Shown here piece by piece: positions 1-7,479 of a stretch of DNA of 9,803 nucleotides. Below the pieces are notes generated by a model. That model was given only the letters and a program-made list of their open reading frames with translations, searched no databases and was not told where the DNA came from. Position 1 is the first letter of the stretch. Every line of letters starts with the position of its first letter. The stretch lies in assembly GCA_020026375.1 (NCBI GenBank), contig JAHHQN010000035.1, forward strand, positions 1 to 9,803. Reading direction: 5' to 3'. The position numbers and the translations under genes are program-made. This DNA comes from Alistipes sp. (GTDB lineage: Bacteria; Bacteroidota; Bacteroidia; Bacteroidales; Rikenellaceae).

Positions 1-335
1 TCAAGAACGTGACGATGAACGAGCCGTTCTTCGTGGGTCACTTCCCCGAGGAGCCTGTCATGCCCGGCGTGCTGATTGTCGAGGCCATGGCACAGTGCAG
101 CGGCATCATGGTGCTCAGCACGGTCGAAGAACCCGAGCGTTACTCGACCTACTTCATGAAAATCGACAAGGTGAAGTTCAAGAAGAAGGTCGTTCCCGGC
201 GACACCCTCCAGTTCGAAATCAGACTGCTGGAGCCTATCCGCCGCGGTGTGGCCGTAGTGGAGGCCAAGGCCTTCGTGGGCGAGACCCTCGCCTGTGAGG
301 CGGAGCTGATGGCCCAGATTGTCAAGAACAAGTAA
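1..335 (+). CDS. fabZ: FabZ-type (3R)-hydroxyacyl-ACP dehydratase, 3' part (probable C-terminal half of LpxC/FabZ fusion)
   Basis: The gene runs in from the left edge; the visible frame starts at base 3 and ends with TAA at 333-335. FabZ dehydrates (3R)-hydroxyacyl-ACP to trans-2-enoyl-ACP in cytosolic fatty acid synthesis. The hot-dog fold signature is clear: NEPFFVGHFP with the catalytic His codon at 39-41, then MPGVLIVEAMAQ with the catalytic Glu codon at 81-83. About 110 residues are visible against roughly 145 for stand-alone FabZ, so about 35 N-terminal residues are missing. In Bacteroidetes this domain is usually fused behind LpxC (UDP-3-O-acyl-GlcNAc deacetylase) and followed by lpxA, as here. 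The fusion is an inference because no LpxC sequence lies in the window. lpxA follows after 25 bases, so the two are almost certainly cotranscribed. Both enzymes use (3R)-hydroxyacyl-ACP, one for chain elongation and the other for lipid A, so coupled expression makes sense. Confidence 0.92.
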   Translation, partial: KNVTMNEPFFVGHFPEEPVMPGVLIVEAMAQCSGIMVLSTVEEPERYSTYFMKIDKVKFKKKVVPGDTLQFEIRLLEPIRRGVAVVEAKAFVGETLACEAELMAQIVKNK

Positions 336-360
336 ATGAAGTAAGACCAAAGAGAAAGAA

Positions 361-1152
361 ATGATTAGCGAACTTGCCTACGTTCACCCCGACGCACAAA
401 TCGGAGCGAACGTCACCATAGAACCCTTTGCCTACGTGGCGGCCGATACGGTCATCGGCGATGATTGCTGGATTGCCTCGGGTGCCGTTATCCACGAGGG
501 TGCGCGCATCGGCAAAGGCTGTAAGATTCACAACTGCGCATCGGTGTCGTGCCTGCCCCAGGACCTCAAGTTCGAGGGCGAGGTGACCACCTGCCAGATT
601 GGCGACTACAACGATATCCGCGAGTATGTGACCATCAGCCGCGGTACCAAATCGACCGGCACCACCATCGTGGGCAGCCACAACCTGCTGATGGCCTATG
701 TGCATGTGGGCCACGACTGCGTGGTGGGCAGCCACTGCGTCATCGCCAACCGCGTGTCGCTGGCCGGCGAGGTGCATGTGGGCGACTGGGTGGTCATCGG
801 CGGCCACGCGGCCATTCACCAGTGGACCCACATCGGTGCCCACGCCATGATTCAGGGCGGCGCACTGCTGGGTCAGGACCTGCCGCCCTATGTCATCGTG
901 AGAAACGACACCCTGCGCTTCGCAGGCATCAACCGTGTGGGTCTGTCGCGCCGCGGCTTCACCCCCGAGCGCGTGGGCGAAATCCACGAGGCATGCCGTA
1001 TCCTCTTCCAGAGCGGCATGAACTACATCAACGGTTGCGAAGAGGTCGAAAAATCAGTGCCTCAGAGCGAGGAGCGCGACTACCTGCTGCGCTTTATCCG
1101 CGAGTCGAAACGCGGCATCATCAAGCCGTATGAATCGAAGCACAGAGAGTAA
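361..1152 (+). CDS. lpxA: Acyl-ACP--UDP-N-acetylglucosamine O-acyltransferase (LpxA)
   Basis: First enzyme of lipid A synthesis: it transfers an (R)-3-hydroxyacyl chain from ACP to the 3-OH of UDP-GlcNAc in the cytosol. The 263-residue length is typical (about 255-265). Residues 1-180 are hexapeptide repeats forming a left-handed beta-helix, and an alpha-helical C-terminal domain follows. The segment YVHVGHDC places the catalytic His at residue 118 (E. coli His125) and its partner at His115 (His122). AIHQW supplies His153 (E. coli His160). E. coli His144 is replaced by Glu137 in LAGEV; from memory Bacteroides LpxA also has Glu here, so this looks like a lineage trait. The acyl-chain ruler position (E. 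coli Gly173) is Gly166, which suits a long hydroxyacyl chain. The ATG at 361 begins MISELAYVHP, the normal LpxA N-terminus. The leader is purine-rich but has no clear Shine-Dalgarno. The gene is the last of the left operon. Confidence 0.96.
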   Translation: MISELAYVHPDAQIGANVTIEPFAYVAADTVIGDDCWIASGAVIHEGARIGKGCKIHNCASVSCLPQDLKFEGEVTTCQIGDYNDIREYVTISRGTKSTGTTIVGSHNLLMAYVHVGHDCVVGSHCVIANRVSLAGEVHVGDWVVIGGHAAIHQWTHIGAHAMIQGGALLGQDLPPYVIVRNDTLRFAGINRVGLSRRGFTPERVGEIHEACRILFQSGMNYINGCEEVEKSVPQSEERDYLLRFIRESKRGIIKPYESKHRE

Positions 1153-1170
1153 GAATTATTGGTGATAAAT

Positions 1171-1202
1171 ATTGGTATGTCAATTTTTATTACTATCTTT
1201 GC
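1171..1202 (+). promoter_or_regulatory. Predicted Bacteroidetes-type promoter for rimP-nusA-infB
   Basis: TATCTTTGC at 1194-1202 matches the Bacteroidetes -7 consensus TAnnTTTG exactly. ATTG at 1171-1174 matches three of four bases of the -33 TTTG box, with the consensus 19-base spacer. Transcription would start near 1208, giving a leader of about 80 bases before rimP. A second ATTGGT copy lies 13 bases upstream, at 1158-1163. The position just after the lpxA stop fits a new operon starting here. The start site itself is inferred. Confidence 0.65.
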
Positions 1203-1227
1203 ACAGTCGAAAGACACAAGCACGAGG

Positions 1228-1256
1228 TAAGGGGACGGGAAGTCCCCTTATTTTAT
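1228..1256 (+). terminator. Terminator-like (attenuator-like) hairpin in the rimP leader
   Basis: A perfect 9-bp stem is formed by 1228-1236 (TAAGGGGAC) and 1242-1250 (GTCCCCTTA) around the 5-base loop GGGAA, followed by ATTTTAT. It lies downstream of the predicted promoter and about 40 bases before the rimP ATG, so it is inside the leader. It could end readthrough from fabZ-lpxA, attenuate the rimP-nusA-infB transcript, or both. The U-tract is short and interrupted, so termination would probably be partial. NusA, encoded downstream, modulates pausing and termination at such hairpins, so feedback is plausible but not shown. Confidence 0.6.
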
Positions 1257-1289
1257 AGTTATACACGACCAATTTGCAGAAAAAGCGAG

Positions 1290-1757
1290 ATGATTGACAC
1301 AAAAAAAATAGTTGACGCTGCGGAGGAGAAACTCCGCGACACCGACATGTTTGTGGTGGGTTGCAAATGCTCACCCTCCAATGAAATTGAACTGCTCATC
1401 GACAGCGACACCTCGGTATCCATCGACGCATGTGTGGAACTGAGCCGCGCCATCGAAGCCGACCTCGACCGCGAGGAGGAGGATTTCTCACTCACCGTGG
1501 CATCGGCCGGCATCGGTTCGGAACTCAAGGATATCCGCCAGTTACGCAAGCTCGCAGGCGGTTCGGTGGAGGTGCTGCTGCTCACAGGCGAGAAAATCAT
1601 CGCCCGTCTCGACGAGGTCGACGAAATGGGAGTCACCCTCTCCTACGAGGAGAAACAACTCGTGGAGGGCAAGAAGCGCAAACAGACGGTCACCGTCACC
1701 CGCACCTTCCGTTTCGACGAAATCAAATCGACCAGGGAATACCTCGACTTCAAGTAG
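1290..1757 (+). CDS. rimP: Ribosome maturation factor RimP
   Basis: RimP is a cytosolic factor that assists late maturation of the 30S ribosomal subunit. The 155-residue protein has the two-domain layout of the family. The N-terminal alpha/beta domain (about 1-80) contains IELLIDSDTSVSIDACVELS, the counterpart of the family's VxIDxxxGIxxxDCxxxS pattern, and LTVASAGIGSEL, a divergent form of the usual LEVSSPGLDRPL. The SH3-like C-terminal domain (about 85-155) ends FDEIKSTREYLDF, resembling the ending typical of Bacteroidetes RimP. The ATG at 1290 gives the expected MIDTKKIVDAAEEKL helix, and I see no strong Shine-Dalgarno. It is first in the operon, with nusA 28 bases downstream; rimP-nusA-infB order is widely conserved and supports the call despite modest sequence conservation. 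Confidence 0.93.
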   Translation: MIDTKKIVDAAEEKLRDTDMFVVGCKCSPSNEIELLIDSDTSVSIDACVELSRAIEADLDREEEDFSLTVASAGIGSELKDIRQLRKLAGGSVEVLLLTGEKIIARLDEVDEMGVTLSYEEKQLVEGKKRKQTVTVTRTFRFDEIKSTREYLDFK

Positions 1758-1785
1758 AATAAACTAAATAAGATAGATAACGACA

Positions 1786-3015
1786 ATGGACAATTTGAAT
1801 CTTATCAGCAACTTTGCAGAGTTCAAAGAGCTGAAGAACATCGACAAGTCAACCATGATTGGTGTTCTGGAGGATGTTTTCCGCCACGCTTTGCAGAAGC
1901 AGTATGAGACAGACGAGAATTTCGACGTCATCATCAACCCCGAAAAGGGCGACCTCGAAATCTGGAGAAACAGAACCGTTGTGGAAGATGACGATGTCGA
2001 GAATCCCAACATGCAGATTGCTGTCAGCGAGGTGAAGGCCATCGACCCCACCTACGAAATCGGCGACGAGTACACCGACGAAATCAAACTCGCTTCGTTC
2101 GGCCGCCGTACCGTGCTGTCGCTGCGCCAGAACCTGGCATCGCGTATCCTCGACCTGGAGAAGGCCAACCTCTACGAGAAATACTCCGACAAGGTGGGCG
2201 AAATCATCACCGGCGAGGTCTACCAGGTGTGGAAGAAGGAAGTGATGATTCTCGACGACGAGGAGAACGAGCTGGTACTGCCCAAGAGCGAGCAGATTCC
2301 CAACGACTTCTACCGCAAGGGCGACACCATCAAGGCCATCGTCAAGTCGGTGGAGATGAACAACAACCAGCCCCGCATCATTCTGTCGCGTACGGTCAAC
2401 CAGTTCCTCGAGCGTCTCTTCGAGCAGGAGGTTCCCGAGATTTTCGACGGTCTGATCACCATCAAGAAGATTGTGCGTATCCCCGGCGAGAGAGCCAAGG
2501 TGGCCGTAGAGTCCTACGACGAGAGAATCGATCCCGTAGGCGCATGCGTCGGTATGAAGGGTTCGCGTATCTACACCATCGTCAAGGAGCTGCGCAACGA
2601 GAACATCGACGTGGTGAACTACACCGCCAACACATCGCTGATGATTCAGCGCGCACTGAACCCCGCACAGATTTCGTCAATCACCGTCGACGAGGAGAAG
2701 ATGACCGCCGCCGTGTACCTCAAGCCCGACCAGGTGTCGCTGGCCATCGGTAAGGGCGGTCTGAATATCCGTCTGTCGAAGATGCTCACCGGTTACGATA
2801 TCGACGTATATCGCGAAATCGAGGAGGAGGACGTCGTTCTGACCGAATTTGCCGACGAGATCGACGGCTGGATTATCGAAGCACTCAAGAATGCCGGTTA
2901 CGACACCGCCAAGAGCGTGTTGGAAAATTCGGTCGAGGAGGTAGCCTCGCGCGCCGACCTCGAGCTGGAGCAGGCACAGAAGGTGGCCGAAATTCTGAAG
3001 GCCGAGTTCAAATAA
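1786..3015 (+). CDS. nusA: Transcription termination/antitermination factor NusA
   Basis: NusA binds RNA polymerase and nascent RNA to modulate pausing, intrinsic termination and antitermination. Domain order in the 409-residue protein: RNAP-binding N-terminal domain (about 1-130); S1 domain (about 136-201, from GEIITGEVYQVW); KH1 with its GxxG loop GMKG at 256-259; KH2 with GKGG at 322-325; and a single C-terminal helical repeat (about 354-409, from EFADEIDGWI through AGYDTAKSVL to ILKAEF). E. coli NusA (495 residues) carries two acidic repeats here, so this is the shorter single-repeat architecture, as I expect for Bacteroidetes. The ATG at 1786 begins MDNLNLISNFAEFKE. No terminator separates it from rimP or infB (29 bases before infB), indicating cotranscription. 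If the leader hairpin at 1228-1256 is an attenuator, NusA could influence its own expression. Confidence 0.97.
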   Translation: MDNLNLISNFAEFKELKNIDKSTMIGVLEDVFRHALQKQYETDENFDVIINPEKGDLEIWRNRTVVEDDDVENPNMQIAVSEVKAIDPTYEIGDEYTDEIKLASFGRRTVLSLRQNLASRILDLEKANLYEKYSDKVGEIITGEVYQVWKKEVMILDDEENELVLPKSEQIPNDFYRKGDTIKAIVKSVEMNNNQPRIILSRTVNQFLERLFEQEVPEIFDGLITIKKIVRIPGERAKVAVESYDERIDPVGACVGMKGSRIYTIVKELRNENIDVVNYTANTSLMIQRALNPAQISSITVDEEKMTAAVYLKPDQVSLAIGKGGLNIRLSKMLTGYDIDVYREIEEEDVVLTEFADEIDGWIIEALKNAGYDTAKSVLENSVEEVASRADLELEQAQKVAEILKAEFK

Positions 3016-3029
3016 TCAATTAAGAAAAC

Positions 3030-3035
3030 AGGAGA
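3030..3035 (+). promoter_or_regulatory. Shine-Dalgarno-like site of infB
   Basis: AGGAGA lies 9 bases before the ATG at 3045. It is the only clear Shine-Dalgarno-like motif before a start codon in this window. Bacteroidetes rarely rely on such sites, so it stands out and also supports the chosen infB start. Confidence 0.55.
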
Positions 3036-3044
3036 AAATATAAC

Positions 3045-5948
3045 ATGGGGAACGATAAGAAATTAAGGCTCATTCGAGTGGCAAAGGAGTTTAATGTTGG
3101 TTTGAACACCATCACCGACTTCCTGCACAAGAAGGGCATAAAGAGCGACGGATTGCCGGGTTCGCTGGTCGATGCGGACACATACGAGATTCTGGAAAAG
3201 GAGTTTGGAGCCAACCGCAGTGCCAACAAGGCACGCGAGTCGGTGCGCGAACGCATCTCGCAGAAGCAGGCAACCATCACGCTCGAAGAGGCTGAAGAAC
3301 AGGAAAAGGAAGAGGAGAAAGAGGTAATCATCAAGAGCAACGTCATCAGCGTGAAAGATGAGATTCCGCAGCCCAAAATCCTCGGAAAAATAGACTTGGA
3401 CCAACCCAAGCACACTTCCTCGCCCGTCAAGGAGGAGAAGGCACAGCAGCCCGAGGAAGAGAAAAAGCCCGAAGTCGTTACCCCAGTTGACAACAAACCC
3501 ACAGTGGAAAAACCTACAACACATCACGAGCAGAAGAGTGCCGCAGAGCACAAGGAGACAACAGTGGCTCCAGCAGAGAAACCCGCTGTAAAACAGGAAG
3601 CCGAGCAGAAGCCTCAGACCGAGGCACAGCCCAAGACGGAGACCAAGACCGAAGCCCCCTCGCAGCCCGAGGCGGTCAAGGACCACATCTTCCGTCCGGA
3701 GACCACCAAACTGCAGGGTCCCCAGATTCTGGGTACCATGGACGTTTCGGAGTTCACCTCCGGCGGCAAACACAAGCACAAGCGTATCCACAAGGAGAAG
3801 GTGGACATCACCAAGGCCCAGAAGAACGCTTCGCAGAACGGCGGCAAGAACACCCAGGGCGAGGGCGGCAAGAAGAACCAGAACGGCGACAAGAACCGTC
3901 AGGGCGGCAACCGCAACAATGCCAACAACGGCAATGCCAACGCCCACAACAACAATAACGGCCAGCAGCAGCGTCAGGGCGAGGGTCGTCGCAACAAGAA
4001 CAACAAGAAGAACAACGCACCCAAGCCGGTGGTTCGTCCCGAGGTAAGCGACGAGGAGGTATCAAAGCAGATTAAGGATACTCTGGCCCGCCTGACCGCC
4101 AAGGGTACCAAGAACAAGGGTGCCAAGTACCGTAAGGAGAAGCGTGAGGCCGTGGCCGAGCGCATGAACGTCGAAATCGAAAGAGAGGAGCAGGAGCGCT
4201 CGATTCTCAAGGTGACGGAGTTTGTCACCGTGAGCGAGCTGGCCACCATGATGAACGTAAGCCCCACCGAGGTCATCACCGCATGTATGAACCTGGGTCT
4301 GATGGTATCCATCAACCAGCGTCTCGACGCCGAGGCCCTGGTAGTGGTTGCCGAGGAGTTCGGCTACAAGGTGGAGTTCGTCTCTGTCGAGATTCAGGAG
4401 GCCATCACCGAGGAGGAGAGCGTCGACGAGCAGGAGCATCTGGTTCCGCGTCCGCCCATCGTCACCGTGATGGGTCACGTCGACCACGGTAAGACCTCGC
4501 TGCTGGACAATATCCGCAAGACCAACGTCATCGAGGGCGAGGCCGGCGGTATCACCCAGCACATCGGTGCTTACAGCGTGAACCTCAACGGTCAGAAAAT
4601 CACCTTCCTCGACACCCCCGGTCACGAGGCCTTCACCGCCATGCGTGCGCGTGGTGCCAAGATTACCGACGTGGCCATCATCATCGTGGCGGCCGACGAC
4701 AGCGTGATGCCCCAGACCATCGAGGCCATCAACCACGCTCAGGCAGCCGGTGTCCCCATGGTATTCGCCATCAACAAGATTGACAAGCCCAGTGCCAACC
4801 CCGACCACATCAAGGAGCAGCTCGCACAGATGAACTACCTCGTGGAGTCGTGGGGCGGTCAGTATCAGGATCAGGAGATTTCGGCCAAGAAGGGTCTCAA
4901 TCTCGACAAACTGCTCGAGAAGGTACTGCTCGAGGCCGAGGTACTCGAACTGAAGGCCAACCCCGACAAGAAGGCGGTGGGTACGGTCATCGAGTCGACA
5001 CTGGACAAGGGCCGCGGTTATGTATCGACCATTCTGGTGCAGAGCGGTACCCTGCGTATCGGCGATGTCATTCTGTCGGGTACCTACACCGGCCGTGTGA
5101 AGGCGATGTTCAACGAGAACGGTGTTCCCGTGAAGGAGGCAGGCCCCTCGACTCCCGTGCGTGTGCTGGGTCTCAACGGTGCGCCTCAGGCCGGTGACAC
5201 CTTCAACGTGATGGACGACGACCGTTCGGCACGCGAAATTGCCAACAAGCGCGAGCAGCTGCAGCGCATGCAGGGTATCATGACCCAGAAGCATGTCACC
5301 CTCGACGAAATCGGCCGCCGTATCGCCATCGGCTCGTTCAAGGAGCTGAACATCATCGTCAAGGGTGATGTCGACGGTTCGGTGGAGGCCATGTCGGGTT
5401 CGCTCATCAAGCTCTCGAAGGAGACCGTACAGGTGAACGTGATTCACGCCGCCGTAGGTCAGATTTCGGAGTCCGACGTTCTGCTGGCAGCCGCATCGAA
5501 CGCCGTCATCGTCGGTTTCCAGGTACGTCCTTCGGCAGCGGCACGCAAGGTGGCCGAGCAGGAGGAAATCGAGATTCGTCTCTACTCGATCATCTACGAT
5601 GCCATCAACGACATCAAGGACGCCATCGAGGGTATGCTGGAGCCTGTGATGAAGGAGGAGATTGTGGCTTCGGTCGAGGTACTCGAAATCTTCAAGATTT
5701 CGAAGGTCGGCATGGTGGCCGGTTGTGTTGTCCGCGAAGGCAAGCTCTCGCGCAACACCCCGATTCGTGTGATTCGCGACGGTATCGTTATCCACACCGG
5801 CAAGCTCGGCTCGCTGAAGCGATTCAAGGACGATGTGAAGGAGGTGACCCTGGGACAGGATTGCGGTCTGAATATCGAATCGTACAACGATATCAAGGTC
5901 GGCGATATTGTCGAGGGTTACGAACAGGTAGAAGTTAAGCGCAAGTAG
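3045..5948 (+). CDS. infB: Translation initiation factor IF-2
   Basis: IF-2 is the GTPase that brings fMet-tRNA to the 30S subunit and promotes 50S joining. Layout of the 967 residues: a first IF2 N-terminal subdomain (about 1-55, from LRLIRVAKEFNVGLNTITDF); a long charged Lys/Glu/Pro/Gln linker (about 65-260); an Asn/Gly/Gln/Lys-rich low-complexity stretch (about 262-325); a second IF2 N-terminal subdomain (about 387-445, VTVSELATMMNVSPTEVI); and the G domain. G motifs: GHVDHGKT (477-484), GGITQHIGAY for switch 1, DTPGHEAF (523-530), NKID (577-580) and SAKKG (613-617). Beta-barrel domain II, domain III and the fMet-tRNA-binding C-terminal domain follow, ending QVEVKRK. All catalytic motifs are intact, including the switch 2 His in DTPGHE. 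It is the last gene of rimP-nusA-infB. The linker uses more relaxed codons than the G domain, consistent with weaker constraint. Confidence 0.98.
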   Translation: MGNDKKLRLIRVAKEFNVGLNTITDFLHKKGIKSDGLPGSLVDADTYEILEKEFGANRSANKARESVRERISQKQATITLEEAEEQEKEEEKEVIIKSNVISVKDEIPQPKILGKIDLDQPKHTSSPVKEEKAQQPEEEKKPEVVTPVDNKPTVEKPTTHHEQKSAAEHKETTVAPAEKPAVKQEAEQKPQTEAQPKTETKTEAPSQPEAVKDHIFRPETTKLQGPQILGTMDVSEFTSGGKHKHKRIHKEKVDITKAQKNASQNGGKNTQGEGGKKNQNGDKNRQGGNRNNANNGNANAHNNNNGQQQRQGEGRRNKNNKKNNAPKPVVRPEVSDEEVSKQIKDTLARLTAKGTKNKGAKYRKEKREAVAERMNVEIEREEQERSILKVTEFVTVSELATMMNVSPTEVITACMNLGLMVSINQRLDAEALVVVAEEFGYKVEFVSVEIQEAITEEESVDEQEHLVPRPPIVTVMGHVDHGKTSLLDNIRKTNVIEGEAGGITQHIGAYSVNLNGQKITFLDTPGHEAFTAMRARGAKITDVAIIIVAADDSVMPQTIEAINHAQAAGVPMVFAINKIDKPSANPDHIKEQLAQMNYLVESWGGQYQDQEISAKKGLNLDKLLEKVLLEAEVLELKANPDKKAVGTVIESTLDKGRGYVSTILVQSGTLRIGDVILSGTYTGRVKAMFNENGVPVKEAGPSTPVRVLGLNGAPQAGDTFNVMDDDRSAREIANKREQLQRMQGIMTQKHVTLDEIGRRIAIGSFKELNIIVKGDVDGSVEAMSGSLIKLSKETVQVNVIHAAVGQISESDVLLAAASNAVIVGFQVRPSAAARKVAEQEEIEIRLYSIIYDAINDIKDAIEGMLEPVMKEEIVASVEVLEIFKISKVGMVAGCVVREGKLSRNTPIRVIRDGIVIHTGKLGSLKRFKDDVKEVTLGQDCGLNIESYNDIKVGDIVEGYEQVEVKRK

Positions 5949-5995
5949 AAGATTATTTGCAGACCAAATACAAACCTATTAATTCTAAAACTATT

Positions 5996-7315
5996 ATGAA
6001 GACACCTATTAATTTTACGACACCCGAAGAGGCTGTCAAGGTGATCAAGTCCGGTGACCATGTACACCTCAGTTCAGTAGCTTCCGCCCCCCAGTGCCTC
6101 ATCAAGGCGATGTGCGCACGCGGCGAGGCAGGTGAGCTCCGCGACGTTCATGTACACCACCTTCATACCGAGGGCCCTGCACCCTATGCAGACCCCAAGT
6201 TCGAGGGTATCTTCCAGCTGGACTCGTTCTTCGTAGGCTCCAACGTAAGAAAGGTGACTCAGTCGGGTTACGCCGGATATATTCCCATCTTCCTGAGCGA
6301 GACTCAGAAGCTGTATCGCTGCGGCGCAGTACCCTGCAATGTGGCCATGATTCAGGTATGTCCCCCCGACAAGCACGGTTACGTATCGCTCGGTACATCG
6401 GTTGACGCCACTCTGGCAGCCGTAGAGTGTGCCGACTACGTCATCGCCGTCATCAACAAGTACGTCCCCCGTTCTTTCGGTCAGGCGATGATTCCCATGT
6501 CGAAGATCGACATCTTCGTGCAGGACGACACGCCGCTCGTAGAGGCCAAGTTCTCGGCCCCCAACGAGATTGAGACCGCCATCGGTAAGAACTGCGCCGC
6601 GCTCATCGAGGACGGTGCCACTCTTCAGATGGGTATCGGTGCCATTCCCAACGCCGTGCTGGCACAGTTGGGCGGCCACAAGAACCTCGGTATCCACACC
6701 GAGATGTTTGCCGACGGTGTTCTTCCCCTCGTTGAGAAGGGTATCATCAACGGTGAGGCCAAGAAAACCGACCCCGGAAAGATTGTTTCGACCTTCCTGA
6801 TGGGTTCGCAGGACGTCTACAACTTCATCGACGACAACCCGGGCGTATTGATGATGGACGTGGGTTACACCAACGACCCCTACATCATCTCGCAGAACGA
6901 CCGCATGACGGCCATCAACTCCGCCCTGCAGATCGACCTCACCGGTCAGGTGTCGGCCGACTCGCTCGGTACCAAGTTCTGGTCGGGTGTCGGTGGTCAG
7001 ATCGACTTCGTCTACGGTGCTTCGTTGTCGAAGGGCGGCAAGGCCATCATCGCCATGCCCTCAATGACCAACAAGGGTGTGTCGAAAATCTGCCCTACCC
7101 TGTTGGAGGGTGCAGGTGTCGTGACCACACGTTTCCACGCTCACTGGATTGTCACCGAGTATGGTGCGGTAGACCTCTACGGCAAGACCATGCAGGAGCG
7201 TGCGCGTCAGCTCATCTCCATTGCCCACCCTTCGGCCCGCGAGGAGCTGGATCGTGCCGCATTCGAGCGCTGGGGTTCACACCACCACTACATCAAGAGC
7301 TACATGGACAAATAA
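5996..7315 (+). CDS. Acetyl-CoA hydrolase/transferase family protein (4-hydroxybutyrate/butyryl-CoA:acetate CoA-transferase type)
   Basis: Family I CoA-transferase, expected to move CoA between an acyl-CoA and a short carboxylate such as acetate through a glutamyl-CoA thioester in the cytosol. The 439 residues match the family. LGIHTEMFADG holds the likely catalytic Glu236, equivalent to Glu238 of clostridial 4-hydroxybutyrate CoA-transferase. GGQIDFVYGASLSKGG starts at residue 333 and is the motif shared by butyryl-CoA:acetate and 4-hydroxybutyrate CoA-transferases. The acyl substrate (butyrate, 4-hydroxybutyrate, propionate or succinate) cannot be read from the sequence. I chose the ATG at 5996, giving MKTPINFTTPEEAVKVIKSG; a TTG at 5957 would add 13 atypical residues. 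It lies 47 bases after infB with no intervening terminator, so readthrough is possible. I see only a poor promoter match at ATTATTTG (5952-5959). A strong terminator follows. Confidence 0.93.
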   Translation: MKTPINFTTPEEAVKVIKSGDHVHLSSVASAPQCLIKAMCARGEAGELRDVHVHHLHTEGPAPYADPKFEGIFQLDSFFVGSNVRKVTQSGYAGYIPIFLSETQKLYRCGAVPCNVAMIQVCPPDKHGYVSLGTSVDATLAAVECADYVIAVINKYVPRSFGQAMIPMSKIDIFVQDDTPLVEAKFSAPNEIETAIGKNCAALIEDGATLQMGIGAIPNAVLAQLGGHKNLGIHTEMFADGVLPLVEKGIINGEAKKTDPGKIVSTFLMGSQDVYNFIDDNPGVLMMDVGYTNDPYIISQNDRMTAINSALQIDLTGQVSADSLGTKFWSGVGGQIDFVYGASLSKGGKAIIAMPSMTNKGVSKICPTLLEGAGVVTTRFHAHWIVTEYGAVDLYGKTMQERARQLISIAHPSAREELDRAAFERWGSHHHYIKSYMDK

Positions 7316-7334
7316 TAGTTCGAGAAATTACGAC

Positions 7335-7372
7335 AACACCCTCCGCCAAGACCATGGCGGAGGGTGTTTTTT
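7335..7372 (+). terminator. Intrinsic terminator of the CoA-transferase transcript
   Basis: A perfect 13-bp GC-rich stem pairs AACACCCTCCGCC (7335-7347) with GGCGGAGGGTGTT (7356-7368) around an 8-base loop. A run of six T covers 7367-7372, the first two being within the stem. It begins 20 bases after the CoA-transferase stop and faces the right way. It would end any readthrough from rimP-nusA-infB as well. Confidence 0.92.
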
Positions 7373-7479
7373 CATACCGTTAGCTACCCCTACTTCATGG
7401 AAGCCAACTTTTATAAATATTTTAATATCAACATCTGACCCATTTTGCCTCACATGAGGTAACGATGACTAACTGTCCG

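Noticed and set aside
322..987. 221-residue open frame antisense to lpxA
   Set aside because: Shadow of the LpxA hexapeptide-repeat codons: Ala/His/Val-rich, no domain, no promoter or ribosome site.
3063..3947. 294-residue antisense frame in the infB linker
   Set aside because: Very Leu/Val/Gly-rich and membrane-like only because it is the complement of Lys/Glu/Gln codons; no independent support.
3840..4020. DNA-level tandem repeat in infB
   Set aside because: The bases are repetitive because of Asn/Gly/Lys codons, but no fixed unit recurs exactly; better described as protein low complexity.
4062..5795. 577-residue open frame antisense to infB
   Set aside because: It overlaps the conserved IF-2 G domain and domains II-III. 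Its His/Leu/Asp/Val-rich composition is what the complement of G/C-ending codons produces, and I see no known motif.
5952..5959. ATTATTTG as a promoter for the CoA-transferase
   Set aside because: The TTTG half is present but the leading TA is absent, and there is no TTTG 19 bases upstream; too weak to annotate.
7398..7439. 13-codon frame starting ATG in the spacer before the galK terminator
   Set aside because: Too short, AT-rich spacer, no ribosome site and no recognisable peptide.
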